Source of the DNA: Collybia mongolica
Taxonomy: Eukaryota > Basidiomycota > Agaricomycetes > Agaricales > Clitocybaceae
Assembly (NCBI GenBank): GCA_013420905.1
Contig: JAAXNY010000008.1
Coordinates: 496,001-560,000 of the forward strand
Direction: 5' to 3'
Length of the DNA: 64,000 nucleotides
Positions 44,391-56,130 of this stretch are shown here, piece after piece (position 1 is the first letter of the stretch; the number at the start of each line of letters is the position of its first letter). Under the pieces are notes generated by a model, which did not search any database, was not told the origin of the DNA, and was given only the letters and a program-made list of their open reading frames with translations. The position numbers and the translations under genes are program-made.

Positions 44391-47300
44391 ATGGTTATTG
44401 AGAAAAAGAATGATAAATCTGGGCAATACTGGCTGCAGTGTAACCACTGTGGTCCCAACAGTGATCGCATTCAGAATCATGACAATAACCACATCAAGCA
44501 TCTCACCAATCCCAAGAAATGCCCCAATGCATCCTCAGATATCCATAAACAAGCCTTAATTTTTTTGGCAGGCAAAAATGCAGCAGGGTCATTATTCATG
44601 ACTGCTGGATCAACAAGTTTGTACTTACAGAAGTTCTCGTTTCTCACCATTGAGTAATGTAATGACAGGTGATGCAAAATGTGTCCCCATCAAGAAACTT
44701 GGGTGGAGTGGGCCAACACACTGTGTGGCAGGTACTCGTTCTTTATTTCTTTTCTTAGGAGAAATAAGTCCATTCCACATTCAGGAAGTTGTAAATGACT
44801 AGAAACAACATAGGTGATAGTTTGTGGAGGTCATGGGACCATGGGAAAATGTTACAAAGTAAACAAGCAATGCCTGTGCACAAAACCCAATGCCTGGCTA
44901 TGGAGAAAACACAAAAACCATCAGAACTAACTTTTCCCAGGATCATGGACACTAAATAAGCATTCAGATTGTTGTCATGTATTTGGTATACTTATGTGGT
45001 GGAATAGATCATGTGACATGTGACAATAAATAGAGAAATCAATCCTCTTTGTATTTCAGGTAAATATAGTAGTAGTGGTTGATTATTCCTATGTTTAGCA
45101 TAATTTCCCACAAGGGTCATGTTTGGTCAGGGTCATTGTTGTTATAAGATGTTTATCCACCCCTGACATAATACAGACCCCCAAAACTAGCTGAATCTGG
45201 ACATTTCTAATATTTCGCTCAAAATAGACTGTGGGAAAAATGTGCTCAACAAGGAAGTTGTAGAGCCATGTTTGTACATTCCAAACATATAAAAACAAAG
45301 TTAATAGCTTTACTGGTTATGGAGAAAATCACAAAATAAATTTTGAAACACAATGCTCAGAAATATTAGATATGCATAATTTTGATGGCATCATCAAAGG
45401 CATTATGTAAGCATCCCAAATACATGCAAATTATGTCACAATACTTTGTATTTGTGGAGAAATGCTGTAAAAAGCCATAAGGGAAGAAAATCCCATTATG
45501 GAAATATTTTCCTGCAGTGTTGAAATATGAATGAATGAATGAATGAATGAATCACCTTTCTGCCCGAAAACTGGGTTGATAAAGAACTCGTAACAAAGGT
45601 CTGGAACACTGGCAGGGATGGTTGATTACCCATTTCCAGAAGAGCAACAAAAGCGGGCAAATATGAAACTGTTCCGGTCTGTCATTCCACCCTGAATGCC
45701 CTTCCAGCGGCAAGCTCACAAATAGATCAGGTTTGTGGTTCATGCCAATGTTGCATTTTCCGTTGCCGAGAACTGGTTTTTCCAGGATTTCCATCATGAG
45801 CTTCGCCCATTGTATGAGACTCCCAGCCGCTATGTCTTATCACACTCAATAATGGATGCTGAAGCAGCAAGAGTGGAGTTAGAGGAGATTGAGTACATGA
45901 AGAACAGGAAAATGCTGACTCTGATGATTGATGGATGGGAGGACATCCTCAAACGAAGTCTCTATGGATGTGTTGCAGCCAAAGTTGGACAATATCCTTC
46001 CATTCTGAGCCTGACAGACATGACTGGTACCATGGGACAGCTGACAATATCATGACAGCTGCACAAGATGCAATGAAGACAATGCAACTGGAAGATGGAC
46101 AGAACTTCATTGCTGTGGCAACTGACAATCCATCAGTCATGCAGGCTTTTCAATCCAAGTTCCAGGAAAAGTATTTTTGGATCCTGGTAGGAAGAATTGT
46201 GCCATTCCAATATTAGTGCCTCTCATTTCATTTTGTCACAGGCATTTGCATGCTTTCTGCATCAGATGAATACAATCATTGGTGAAATCTGCGCCTTTCC
46301 TTCGATGAAGCAAATCATCAAGCAAGCAAATCACATTGTCACCTTTTTCAATAGCTCCCACTATTGGGGTGGTTAGCTGAAGGAAGATGCCAAGAAATCC
46401 CATGTCAACCAAGGTTTAAAGAAGAATTGTGAGACAAGATTTTATGCACTCTCATTACAAGCCCAGAGTGTACAGTCAAACAGGCATGTAGATTGATTGA
46501 ACAAACATACTTGTAACACTTAAACATGGTCCAGGACACCACTATCGCATACCTGTCTTCGACCAGATGCACAGCAGAAAGTAAATGGCTTATCTCCTGT
46601 TGCTGCAGATGTTGTGGAGACTGAGAGTTCTGGCCTTGCCTGAATCAACTGATTAGGGTAATCAAACCTCTGGTTGATGCCATCGGGAATGTTGAATCCT
46701 GAGATGCAATGCTGGCTGATTGCATGCTGGAACTTATCCGTTGTGCACAAGCAATGCTTCGTGTAGCTATGGAAGAGGGGGATGACACAGCATTCTTGTG
46801 GCATGCCCGGACTGTTTTCAACTGTCGCTTCCATTCGATGAACACCAATATCCACTCCCTTGCCCTTTTTCTTCACCCCCTATGTTGAAAACTTGCCATC
46901 AATGAAGCAGCGAAAGGCCGGTCACTTCAATTTATGGTCAACACTGCTCTTGGCCTTGCAAGGCAATGGAGGTGGAGCAAAGACCAGGCAACACAGCTTG
47001 CAGCAGACATCAAGCAGTATTATCAGAGCAAAGCACCATTTACCAGGGGTGGGAATGATGGTCTTCATTGGTGGCAACATCTTGCCATGAATGTGCACAT
47101 TCATCCATTGAAGAAGCTTGCAATCAGAATCTTGTTGATTGTTCCTCATGCAGGTGAAGTCAAACAACTGTTTTCTGCTCTTGGTGGCACACAAACCTGC
47201 AAACAGTGTAATCTCTCAGTTTCAACATTCGAGACTCTTGGAAAACTTCGTGCTAACTACTGCCGACACCTCTATGAACAAGATTGCTTGGCTGGGAAAA

Positions 47301-47704
47301 CTACTCATTGTTGCCATGCCCACATGCATACACAAGATCAATCCAGTATCAATGTGGACCTCATAAATGACCTTGACTAGACATTTGTGTGGAAGCCACC
47401 CTTCTCAACAGCCGATGACAATGAGGATGTTTTGGCTGGACCAGAAGACATTTCCCTTGACAAATTTGATACTGCCTTTCACGAGTTGGACAAAACCATT
47501 GAGGCTGAAAGAGAGGGTGAGGGTGATGCATTACAAGAGAGGTTTGTACTGGGGGAGGGGATTCTCAATGGGAATGTTTATGACTTCAAAGAACTTGCTA
47601 AAGTTGATAATGGCAAGGTTCCAACCCTGGTTGTGGAGGATATGGATGTCATTGGAACAGCAGATGATGATGATTGGGACATTTTAGCTGTAGGAAGGCT
47701 GTAA
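44391..47704 (+). pseudogene. hAT-type transposase of second element, broken
   Basis: The N-terminal BED-like region is at 44391-44600 (KSGQYWLQCNHCGPN...HIKHLTNPKKCPN), followed by copy C of the 0.9-kb repeat. Then come VVHANVAFSVAENWFFQDF (45735 on), LTLMIDGWEDILKRSLYGC (about 45930), DNPSVMQAF, and the C-terminal dimerisation region LAIRILLIVPHAGEVKQLFSALGG...CNLSVSTFETLGKLRANY (47120-47270) with an acidic tail to 47704. In-frame stops (for example TAG at 47378) and frameshifts separate the parts. It is inactive. Confidence 0.75.
44699..45590 (+). mobile_element. 0.9-kb repeat, copy C
   Basis: Nearly identical to copy A; a 65-codon open stretch on the minus strand is the same in both, although it is not likely to be a gene. 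It lies in the second hAT transposase. No clear target duplication (GAA left, TAA right). Confidence 0.85.
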
Positions 47705-48776
47705 TCAGTTGTATAGTGGCCCTCAAATGCGTAACATCCATGTCTGCCCCCCAAATCTTTCTGCCCAATTCTGCCACACCCGGCAGTTGCTGGTCTGCCA
47801 GCAGAATGGCAGAAAATTTCCGAAAACAATTCTGCCACCCACACTACTTTTAAGTAGAGTGCTGACTAAGGATGACAAAGCAAGAACATTGTTAAAGTCA
47901 CATGCTATGTCACCTGCTCCAGTCACCTGTTCAAACCAGCTCAAGTCACCATAACCACCACATCACATGACCTCTAAAGCGCACTAAGTCAATAAATATT
48001 AACCCATTTGTATGCACACTTCCTCATAAATTTCAAATGCTCAAACTAAATTATAAAAAATACATTCAAATGGTGCTACTGCTCATGAAATTACAGACAG
48101 ACAAAAATGAAAATGACTTTTACCTGACCAATTCTGCTATAAAGCCTTTAATTCACAGAATATATTCCAAACAAACCCTATTTTAATTACATCATATTAC
48201 ATTATATTTATTTAAAATAAAATGTTCTATCCAGGTCATAATCACATGCTAAGTCACCTGCCTCACAACAAACATAATTACCTGCCTCACAGCACAGGAT
48301 AACCCCAACTAAAATGGACTAAAGTCAACAAATATCATCTGTTATCCTTAACTTTTTTGTATATGTACACTGCCTGACAAGTTTCAGATGCTCAACTAAA
48401 ACAGTAGAATAGGTATTTAAATGGTGCTACTGCTTATAAAATTACAAATCAAGAATATACAGACAAACATGGAAATGTCTTTACCTAATCAATTCTGCCA
48501 TCAAGCCTTTAATCAATGCAATGTATTCTAAGATTACAAATCCTGTTTTAAAACCTGATACATTATACACTAAAGAAAACTCTCTTTCCACCAAATACAA
48601 TGATATAAACTCTTCCAAAATACTGGAAATAATTCCTGGAAATGCTAAGGTATGCATACCACATTATAAAATCTATTGCACATGACAGAATTGATGGAGC
48701 CACAGCAATGTACCCCAATTGAATACTTGAACTCTACCTATGGATCAGAGCTACCTCTTTCTAAGCTTATATTTAA

Positions 48777-50045
48777 GAGGTCTTTACACTAAGCCACATA
48801 ACCCATGCGGACTCCGCACGGACTCATTTGGCAGGACCGTCAGCCAGACAAGAATCCGTGTCCGCACCGAGTCTGCATCAATCCGCGTAATTTTACACAG
48901 ACACGCGGACTAGCACGGACGGACAGCTCACAGAGTCCGCACGGCCAGTTGATTACTAATCAGATTAGTAATTTTTATTTACACAAATTATATATACTAT
49001 TTGTTATTAATAATTTAACATAATGGCGGTGAAAAACTTGCATCCGACTAGGTTCGAACGCGTCTAGGCACAAACATTACGTAATATGTTTGGTGTTCAT
49101 AACCATTGGGCAAGGCAGGCATTTCTAGCTGCCGGCTCACTGGTCTCAAGTCAATGGACTTAGGTCACATTACCGTTGCCACATCTTCATTGATTCTTTT
49201 CAACTACATCAACGACGTCCACCAAACCACCAACGCCAATGCCAATGCACCCATGCTGCCAACACCAACACATCAAACACCAACTGACATCAACATGACA
49301 ACACTCAAGATGGTGTAGGGCAAAGGATAGAAATGGACGCGGAACAAGGGGACAATGAGGAAAGGGCGCCCCGAGGGGCAGAACCAGGTGACTCGTACAC
49401 TGCCGCTCACCCACACGCTCACCACGCAGCATGTCCCCCTCCCCCCCATTTCAGGAACTCAAGACAAACAATACCGCTGCCAACAGCAATAGTGAGGAAG
49501 GCGGCAACAACAACAACAACAACAACAATGAAGACAGCAACAGCGACAGCAGCAACAGTGCCAATGAGGCCTGCAGCAACGATGGCGACAGCAGTGGCAG
49601 TGGCAGCACCAACAACAGCGTGACGACAACAACAACTACGACAAAGACAACCACCACCACCATGAGCACGGCGGCAGGGACGGGGACAGCAGCAAGTAGA
49701 GTGGCCAGTGCCATTGCTGCTGAAGCGCAGGCTGCTGACAACATCATGGGGGCCAATGAGGACAACGGGGGGGCGGGGGTGGGGGCCCCTGCCTATATTA
49801 AATTATCTTATCATATGTGTATTATATTTACTAATAATACATGTTTTATCCTATTAATTATAGAGATTGTTAGTGAGTAAAAGAGTAAGTATTTTATAAT
49901 AGACAAAAGTAAGTGAGTCTGTGCAGAGTCCGTGTGGACTTTGTGCTGTCCTTGCAGAGTCCTTACAGAGTCCGTGCGAAGTCTGCGCGGACTTTTGCAG
50001 TCTGCGCAGAGTCCGCAAGGACATGTGGGGGAGTGTAAAGTACAG
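48777..50045 (+). mobile_element. Non-autonomous 8-bp-TSD element M1
   Basis: 1269 bp, ends GAGGTCTTTACACTAAGCCA and, inverted, CTGTACTTTACACTCCCCCA, target duplication ATATTTAA on both sides (48769-48776, 50046-50053). Both subterminal regions are made of GGACTC/GAGTCC-GCACGG words. The middle has trinucleotide runs (AAC/ACG) translating to poly-Thr/Asn and no transposase. Confidence 0.85.
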
Positions 50046-50274
50046 ATATTTAAAGCAACTGGAATCCAGTGCAAATGATCAAGTGAAATGGTGTAATTGA
50101 TTAAAAGAAAATATAAAGGATAGAAACATTGATTTCAAGAATTTGAGAAGAACTGATATTTGTTAAATTAAGCCAATGATAATTACCTTTTCATGATGGA
50201 TTATGTATGGCAACTAACAAATGTGGTAGGATAATAACTATGCAATGTTGAATCTGACCTTCAACTATTTGTTA

Positions 50275-51137
50275 CGAGTTCTTTATCAACCCAGTTTTTG
50301 GGCAGAAAGGTGATTCATTCATTCATTGATTCATATTTCAACACCGCGGGAAAATATTTCCATAATGGGATTTTTCTTCTCTTATGGCTTTTTACAGCAT
50401 TTCTCCACAAATACAAAGTATTGTGACATAATTTGCATGTATTTGGGATGCTTACATAATGCTTTTGATGATGCCATCAAAATTATGCATATCTAATATT
50501 TCTGAGCGTTGCATTTCAAAATTTATTTTGTGATTTTCTCCATAACCAGTAAAGCTATTACCTTTGTTTTTATATGTTTGGAATGTACAAACATGGCTCT
50601 ACAATTTCCTTGTTGAGCTCATTTTTCCGACGGTCTATTTTGAGTGAGATATTAGAAATGTCCAGATTCAGCTGGTTTTGAAGGTCTGTGTATTATACCA
50701 AAGATGAACAAACATCTTATAACAACAATGACCCTTACCAAACATGACCCTTGTGGGAAATTATCCTAAACATTGGAAAAATCAACAACTACTACTATAT
50801 TTACCTGAAATACAAAGAGGATTGAATTCTCTATATATTGACATATGTCACATGATCTATTCCATCACATAAGCATACCAAATACATGACAACAACCTGA
50901 ATGCTCATTTAGTGTCCATGATCCTGGGAAAAGTAAGTTCTGATGGTTTTTGTGCACAGGCATTGCTTGTTTGCTTGGTAACATTTTCCCATGGTCACAT
51001 GACCTCTATAAACTATCATCTACATTGTTTCTAGTCATTTTTACAACTTGCTGAAGGTGGAATGGACTTATTTCTCCTAAGAAAAGAAATAAAGAACGAG
51101 TACCTGCCACACAGTGTGTTGGCCCACTCCACCCAAG
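50275..51137 (-). mobile_element. 0.9-kb repeat, copy D
   Basis: Reverse orientation, CGAGTTCTTTATCAACCC at 50275 to CACTCCACCCAAG at 51137. It sits at the break where Helitron unit 4 loses similarity to unit 2. Confidence 0.85.
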
Positions 51138-51661
51138 TGGGATAAAGCATTGTGTGGCACCGTGCTGAAGGCATGGGTCTTTAGCTCGTTTGATCAGAAA
51201 GTTCTGGTTATAATGGCTTATGTCATGATCATGATCACTCTAGAGATCCTGGTTGTAACCATGGTTGTGGCCAAGATTATGATGATGATTGTGGCACAGA
51301 TTTGACTGTGATGGCTATTGTGTTTACAACTATGATTACAGCTATTGTTACAATGATTGCTACAACTACAACTATCACTACAATTACAATTCTACAATTC
51401 AAGGATGTTGTCATGATCATGGGCTAAAACCAAGCAGCACAATCAATGGTGGTTCAACCATTGAGATCACTGTTCCTGCTGTAGCTCATTGTCATCAGCC
51501 CATTATTTGAGATTTTGGATGTGGATACTTACCATGCTGACATTCAGGAGTCAGGCTAGCAGGGGTTGGTTTTGAATATAGTCAGTGGGCATTGTTTGCC
51601 TAGTGGGCAGGGTCAGGTGGGCTTTATTGTGACCAGTTATTGGAATAGCATTTGGGCAGGA
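51138..51661. other. Spacer between copy D and M2
   Basis: No gene is seen. A degenerate run of TGATTGC/TACAACTA words spans 51290-51400. Confidence 0.4.
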
Positions 51662-52356
51662 CTGTACTTTACACTCCCCCACATGTCCTTGCGGACTCTG
51701 CACAGACTCCATATGGACTCTGCAAGGACAGCACAAAGTCCACACGGACCCTGCACAGACTCCACACAGACTCTGTGTGGACTCACTTACTTTCTTCTAT
51801 TATAAAATACTTACTTACTCTTTTACTTACTAACAATCTATATAATTAATAGGATAAAACATATATTATTACTAAATATAATACATATATGATAAGATAA
51901 TTTAATATAGGCCGGGGCCCCCCACCCCCCCCCCCTCCATTGTCCTCGTTGGCCCCTGCAATGTTGTCAGCAGCCTGGATGTCAGTGGCAACAGCACTGG
52001 CCACTTTACTTGTCATTGTCCCTGTTCTCATTGTCATCATTGTCCTCATGGTGGTGGTGGTTGTCTTTGTTGTAGTTGTCATTGTTGTTGTCATGCCATT
52101 GTTAGTGCCACTGCTGCTGCTGTTGCTGTTGCTGTCTTTGTCATTGTTGTTGTTGTTGTTGCTGCCTTCCTCACTGTTGCTGTTGGCAGCTGTATCCTTC
52201 ATTTTGAGTTCTTGAAGGCCATCATTGTTACCAGCTGTGGTGGTGTGGGGTGGCATTTGCTCATTGCTGGCCTTCTCCTCATCATTGCTGTCATGTGCTC
52301 CATTGTTGCATGGTTCACCTTTGTCCGTGCCTTTGTCATTGTTTTCGTCATTGTCC

Positions 52357-52402
<46 letters not shown>

Positions 52403-52430
52403 CCTTGTCATTGTCCGTTGATAGGGCCCA
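51662..52430 (-). mobile_element. Truncated copy M2 of the M family
   Basis: It begins with CTGTACTTTACACTCCCCCA and subterminal GGACTCTGCACAGACTC words, then matches M1 in reverse (TATTAATTATATAG region, then GCCGGGGCCCCCC). It ends in a GTT trinucleotide run at about 52365-52410 without a second terminus. CpG sites kept in M3 are TG or CA here. Confidence 0.7.
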
Positions 52431-53600
52431 AAATTGTTTGCACTTATAAAGTCAACAAGTAAGGCTATTAGTATCATTTCTAATAACCAAGTAAATGGTA
52501 ATAAAGGATTAGAGTTGAGCTCCAAGGTGGCTAATCAGAGTGAACTAGTCTAATGGATAATACACTATCAGTACAGAGGACTATGAGTACAGTCTATTAT
52601 TAGTCCTATTCACCATGCCTGGTTACAACCTCAGTGTCTTAGTTCATAAGTAACCATTGTAGTATGATATCATTAGTCCAGGGATCATCATTAATAGGAG
52701 AAGTAATTGTAAATTCGGGACTTGCACAACCCAATCCTAGTCAGGGGCACTTGGTGTTAACTACCGGAAGAGACGGGATACCATGAATAGCAACCAGGAC
52801 AATCAGGAGAAGTAAATGACAGTGCTGCACTGTTTTAAATAACAAAGTGCGCGGTCGGGACTTGATAAGAGTTTAGCCAGCTCTTTCAATATTTGATAAG
52901 TAACCAGTAAATGGTATAATTGGCATGTATGGCACGTGTGCCAAGTCGTAGAGGACGCGTCAGCATTAAATACAGATCCTTAGCGTGGGGGAGTGCAGTT
53001 CCGTATAAAATTTACAATTCCATATGATATTTAGTTTGTACACTATAAATAGACTGTAGATGAGTAGTGCAAAGGTAAGGAATCTTGCCCCCACTTTGTG
53101 CTGCTATAGAGTATACAAATCACATTTGTTTAAAACACTATTGTGTGCCCGAATTAAGGATCAGATTGCTTCAAAGTTGTCTTGATTGGAATTGTTTGAA
53201 GAGATCACAGAATTAAAGAAACTTAGTTCACTTGGAACTTAGTACTGCATTGTCCATTGGAATTACCAGGCACTTGGCCTTAGTGAACTTGGCACTGTTT
53301 TGTTTAATAAGTCGCTTGGACTTATAGATCTGTTTAATAAGTCGCTTGGACTTATAGATCTGTTTGGGATCATTAATAATTGAATGTACACTTGGTACTC
53401 AGTCTATTGGATTGAGAGATATTATAAATATACCTAGCAAGTTTTAAACTTGTGTTGAAGCTTTGTCTGAATCAAACCCGTCGAGAGATCATTGGAAAGA
53501 GCTTTGGCTAGTACTATTCAAAGCTTAGTGCTTCTAAGCACTTGAACCCAAACTCAAAACAGGCAATTCCTACTGTTCGTGTGTTGATTGTTAGGTTTGG
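52431..53600. other. Possible solo LTR or other insert
   Basis: The stretch has no open frame but a TATAAATAG-type core (53044) and a 31-bp tandem duplication, TTTAATAAGTCGCTTGGACT repeated at 53301 and 53331. It separates two blocks of M-family sequence, so it may be an inserted LTR; clear TG..CA ends were not found. Confidence 0.3.
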
Positions 53601-53639
53601 TGTGTGTGTGTGTAAGAGATTACATTCCATAGCATCAGC

Positions 53640-56130
53640 ACACTTATAGCCCAGGAGCCCCCTTTCACTGCACCTTTGTTGTTGTTTTTGTTGTCCCCGT
53701 CATCCTTGTCCTTGTTTTTGTTGTAGTTGTCTGCTTCTCCATTGTCATTGCTGCCACTGCTATTGCCATTGTTGCTGCTGGCCTTGTCATTGCTGTTGCT
53801 GCTGCTATCTTTGTTGTTGTCATTGTCATTGTTGCCTTCCTTGGGTATTGTCTTGATATCTGAGCATTGTAGACACCCAGTTGTTGTTTGGGTGACTTTG
53901 TCCTGTACTGGCAGGGTGGGTGTGGTGGCTGATTGCACATGAGGTGGGGGTGCAATGCTGGTAGTTCCTGCATCAAGCACATGTTTGGTCCTGGGATGGG
54001 GAATTAGTAACAGATGCAATCAAAAAAAAGATGGAACACACATGGTTAGGTGTGCTGGGGCACCTTGGGTGTTGGCAGCCACATCCTCCTTGTTTCAGGT
54101 TCCTGACATTTTCCTGGAGGGGGGGATGATCTGTGTGGTGAGCGTGTAAGGAAACAATGTTCTCTGACCTCCCTCTGCCCCTTGGGGCGCCCTTTCTGCA
54201 CTGTCCTCTCATTCCACATCCTTTTCCACCATTTCCCCCACTTCCCTCAGCCTTGTTGTTTGCCATTTGTGCATCTCTGGGTGCTTCAGGTGCTTGAGGG
54301 GCTTTGGCTTCTGTTTTGGTTTTCTTGGCTGCAGCAGTGGTTTTGTTGGTACTTGATAATGTGTGCTTGCAAGATTTTGATGGAGGAGGTGATGAGCGGT
54401 CAGTACTTCACACTCCCCCACATCCTGCAGAGGATTCCGAGCGGAATCCGAAATTCCGACAGGAATCCGATCGGAATCCAGAGGAATGCAGGAAGATTTT
54501 GAAAAAGTTTTAAAACAGAAAATTCCTTTGAGGAATTCCGCAATATTCCGCTCGGATTCCGCTCGGAACACAGAATTCCGATTGAAATCATCGGAATTCC
54601 GCAGAATTTTGAGGAATTTCTTACAAAGTGTGGAAGAAGAAAATTCTCAAAGGAATTCCGCAACATTCTGCTCGGATTCTGATCGGAATTCATAAGTTTT
54701 AAGTCAAAACAGTCAATAAAGTCAACAGTATATCTAACATTTTGAAGTACTAAATTACTCTCTTTCAGCCTGTCTTTTTAAAATCTGTTGAGTATGATAA
54801 AAAAGCACTCTATAATTAATACGATAAAACATGTATTATTACTAAATATAATACATATATGATAAGATAAATTTAATATAGGCGGGGCCCCCGCCCCCGC
54901 CCCCCCGTCGTCCTCGTCGGCCCCCGCGACATCGTCAGCGGCCTGCGCTTCAGCGGCGACGGCACTGGCCGCTCTACTTGCCGCTGTCCCCGTCCCCGCC
55001 GCCGCCGCCGCCGTCCTCGTGGTGGTGGTGGTCGTCTTTGTTGTAGTTGTTGTTGTTGTTGTCGCGCCGTTGTTGGTGCCGCCGCTGCCGCTGCTGTTGC
55101 CGTCGTTGCCGCAGGCCTCGTTGGCACTGTTGCTGCTGTTGCTGTTGCTGTCTTCGTCGTTGTCGTTGTCATTGTCGTTGCCGCCTTCCTCACTATTGCT
55201 GTTGGCGGCCGTATCGTTTGTCTTGAGTTCCTGAAGTGGGGGGGAGGGGGACGTGCTGCATGGTGAGCGTGTGGGTGAGCGGCGGTGTATGACTCACCTG
55301 GTTCTGCCCCTCGGGGTGCCCTTTCCTCGTCGTCCCCTCGTTCCGCGTCCGTTTCTATCCTTCTCCCCACACCGTCTTGTGCGTCATCATGTCGACGTCG
55401 GTTGGCGTTCGATGCGTTGGTGTTGGCGGCGTGGGTGCGTTGGTGTTGGTGTCGGCATTGGCGGTTTGGTGGACGTCGTTGATGTGGTTGAAAAGAACCA
55501 ACGAAGACGTGGCAACGGTAATGTGACCGTTGCACGTGCCTCATAATCATGTTTTCACCGCCGTTATGTGATGTTATTAATAACAAATAGTATATATAAT
55601 TTGTGTAAATAAAATTTATATTACTAATCTGATTAGTAATCAAACACGTGACCACAACGCGTCGTCACAACGCTCCGGCATTCCATCCAGGAATTCCGAT
55701 AGAATTCCTGTGGACTCTGTCAGAATTTCAGTATTCTGAAGCCGGAATTCCTGTGGAATTTCATTCCGCTCGGAATCCGAGCGGAATCCGTTCGGAATTT
55801 TTATCTATTTTTACAGCCATTTTCTATTACTTCTGCAGCCAAAATTCCGACAGGAATCCGAGCGGATTCCTGTCGGAATTGAGGATTCCGCTCGGAATCC
55901 GCTGGAAGATGTGGGGGAGTGTAAAGACCTCTGAGCGGTGTAAGCTGCTGTGTGTGGTGGATCCTGTAGAATGTGTTGTTGCTGGCATACCAGTGTTGGG
56001 CATTGGTTCATTGGTCGGCATTGGGCAATGTTGGGTGCATTGGTGGTTGTTGATGTGGTTGAAGATAATCAATGAAGATGTGGCAATGGTAATGTGACTG
56101 CAGCACATGCCCATCATCATGTGACTTGAG
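53640..56130 (-). mobile_element. Old M-family copy (M4) split by M3
   Basis: The flanks 53640-54400 and 55932-56130 match the inner part of M3 in the same order (GCGCCCTTTC, GGTGAGCGTGT, then TTGATGTGGTTGAA, GTGGCAATGGTAATGTGAC), so M3 inserted into an older relative. No coding capacity can be assigned. Confidence 0.6.
54401..55931 (-). mobile_element. Young M-family copy (M3) nested in M4
   Basis: 1531 bp, ends CAGTACTTCACACTCCCCCA and, inverted, GAGGTCTTTACACTCCCCCA, perfect duplication TGAGCGGT (54393-54400, 55932-55939). The subterminal repeats differ from M1: GGAATCCGAGCGGAATCC words in both orientations at 54430-54690 and 55680-55905. The core is GC-rich. A minus-strand open frame of 260 codons (55655-54873) is Arg/Thr/Ala-rich low complexity and not a convincing protein. 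Confidence 0.88.

Larger units (their letters stand above)
44166..47846 (+). mobile_element. Second hAT transposon, inside Helitron unit 4
   Basis: 3681 bp with ends TAATGTTGTTGGCAGAAT and, inverted, TAGTGTGGGTGGCAGAAT, and a perfect 8-bp target duplication CTTTTAAG (44158-44165, 47847-47854). The uninterrupted sequence GTCTTTTAAGTAGAGTGC exists in unit 1. Several CTGCCA/TGGCAG words lie near both ends. Confidence 0.9.
44085..50274 (+). mobile_element. Helitron-like unit 4, interrupted
   Basis: It starts TCTATATCTGAATTGATTG and can be aligned with unit 2 in three pieces: 44085-44165, 47847-48776 and 50046-50274. A hAT (44166-47846) and a non-autonomous element (48777-50045) separate the pieces. 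After copy D of the 0.9-kb repeat the match to unit 2 does not resume, so the 3' end is lost. Confidence 0.6.

Noticed and set aside
51940..52462. Several open frames of poly-Leu, poly-Val or poly-Cys
   Set aside because: They translate GTT/CTG trinucleotide runs in the three frames of a transposon core.
54873..55655. 260-codon Arg/Thr-rich minus-strand frame in M3
   Set aside because: The frame is disrupted in other copies (M1, M2) and contains only low-complexity sequence; probably not a protein.
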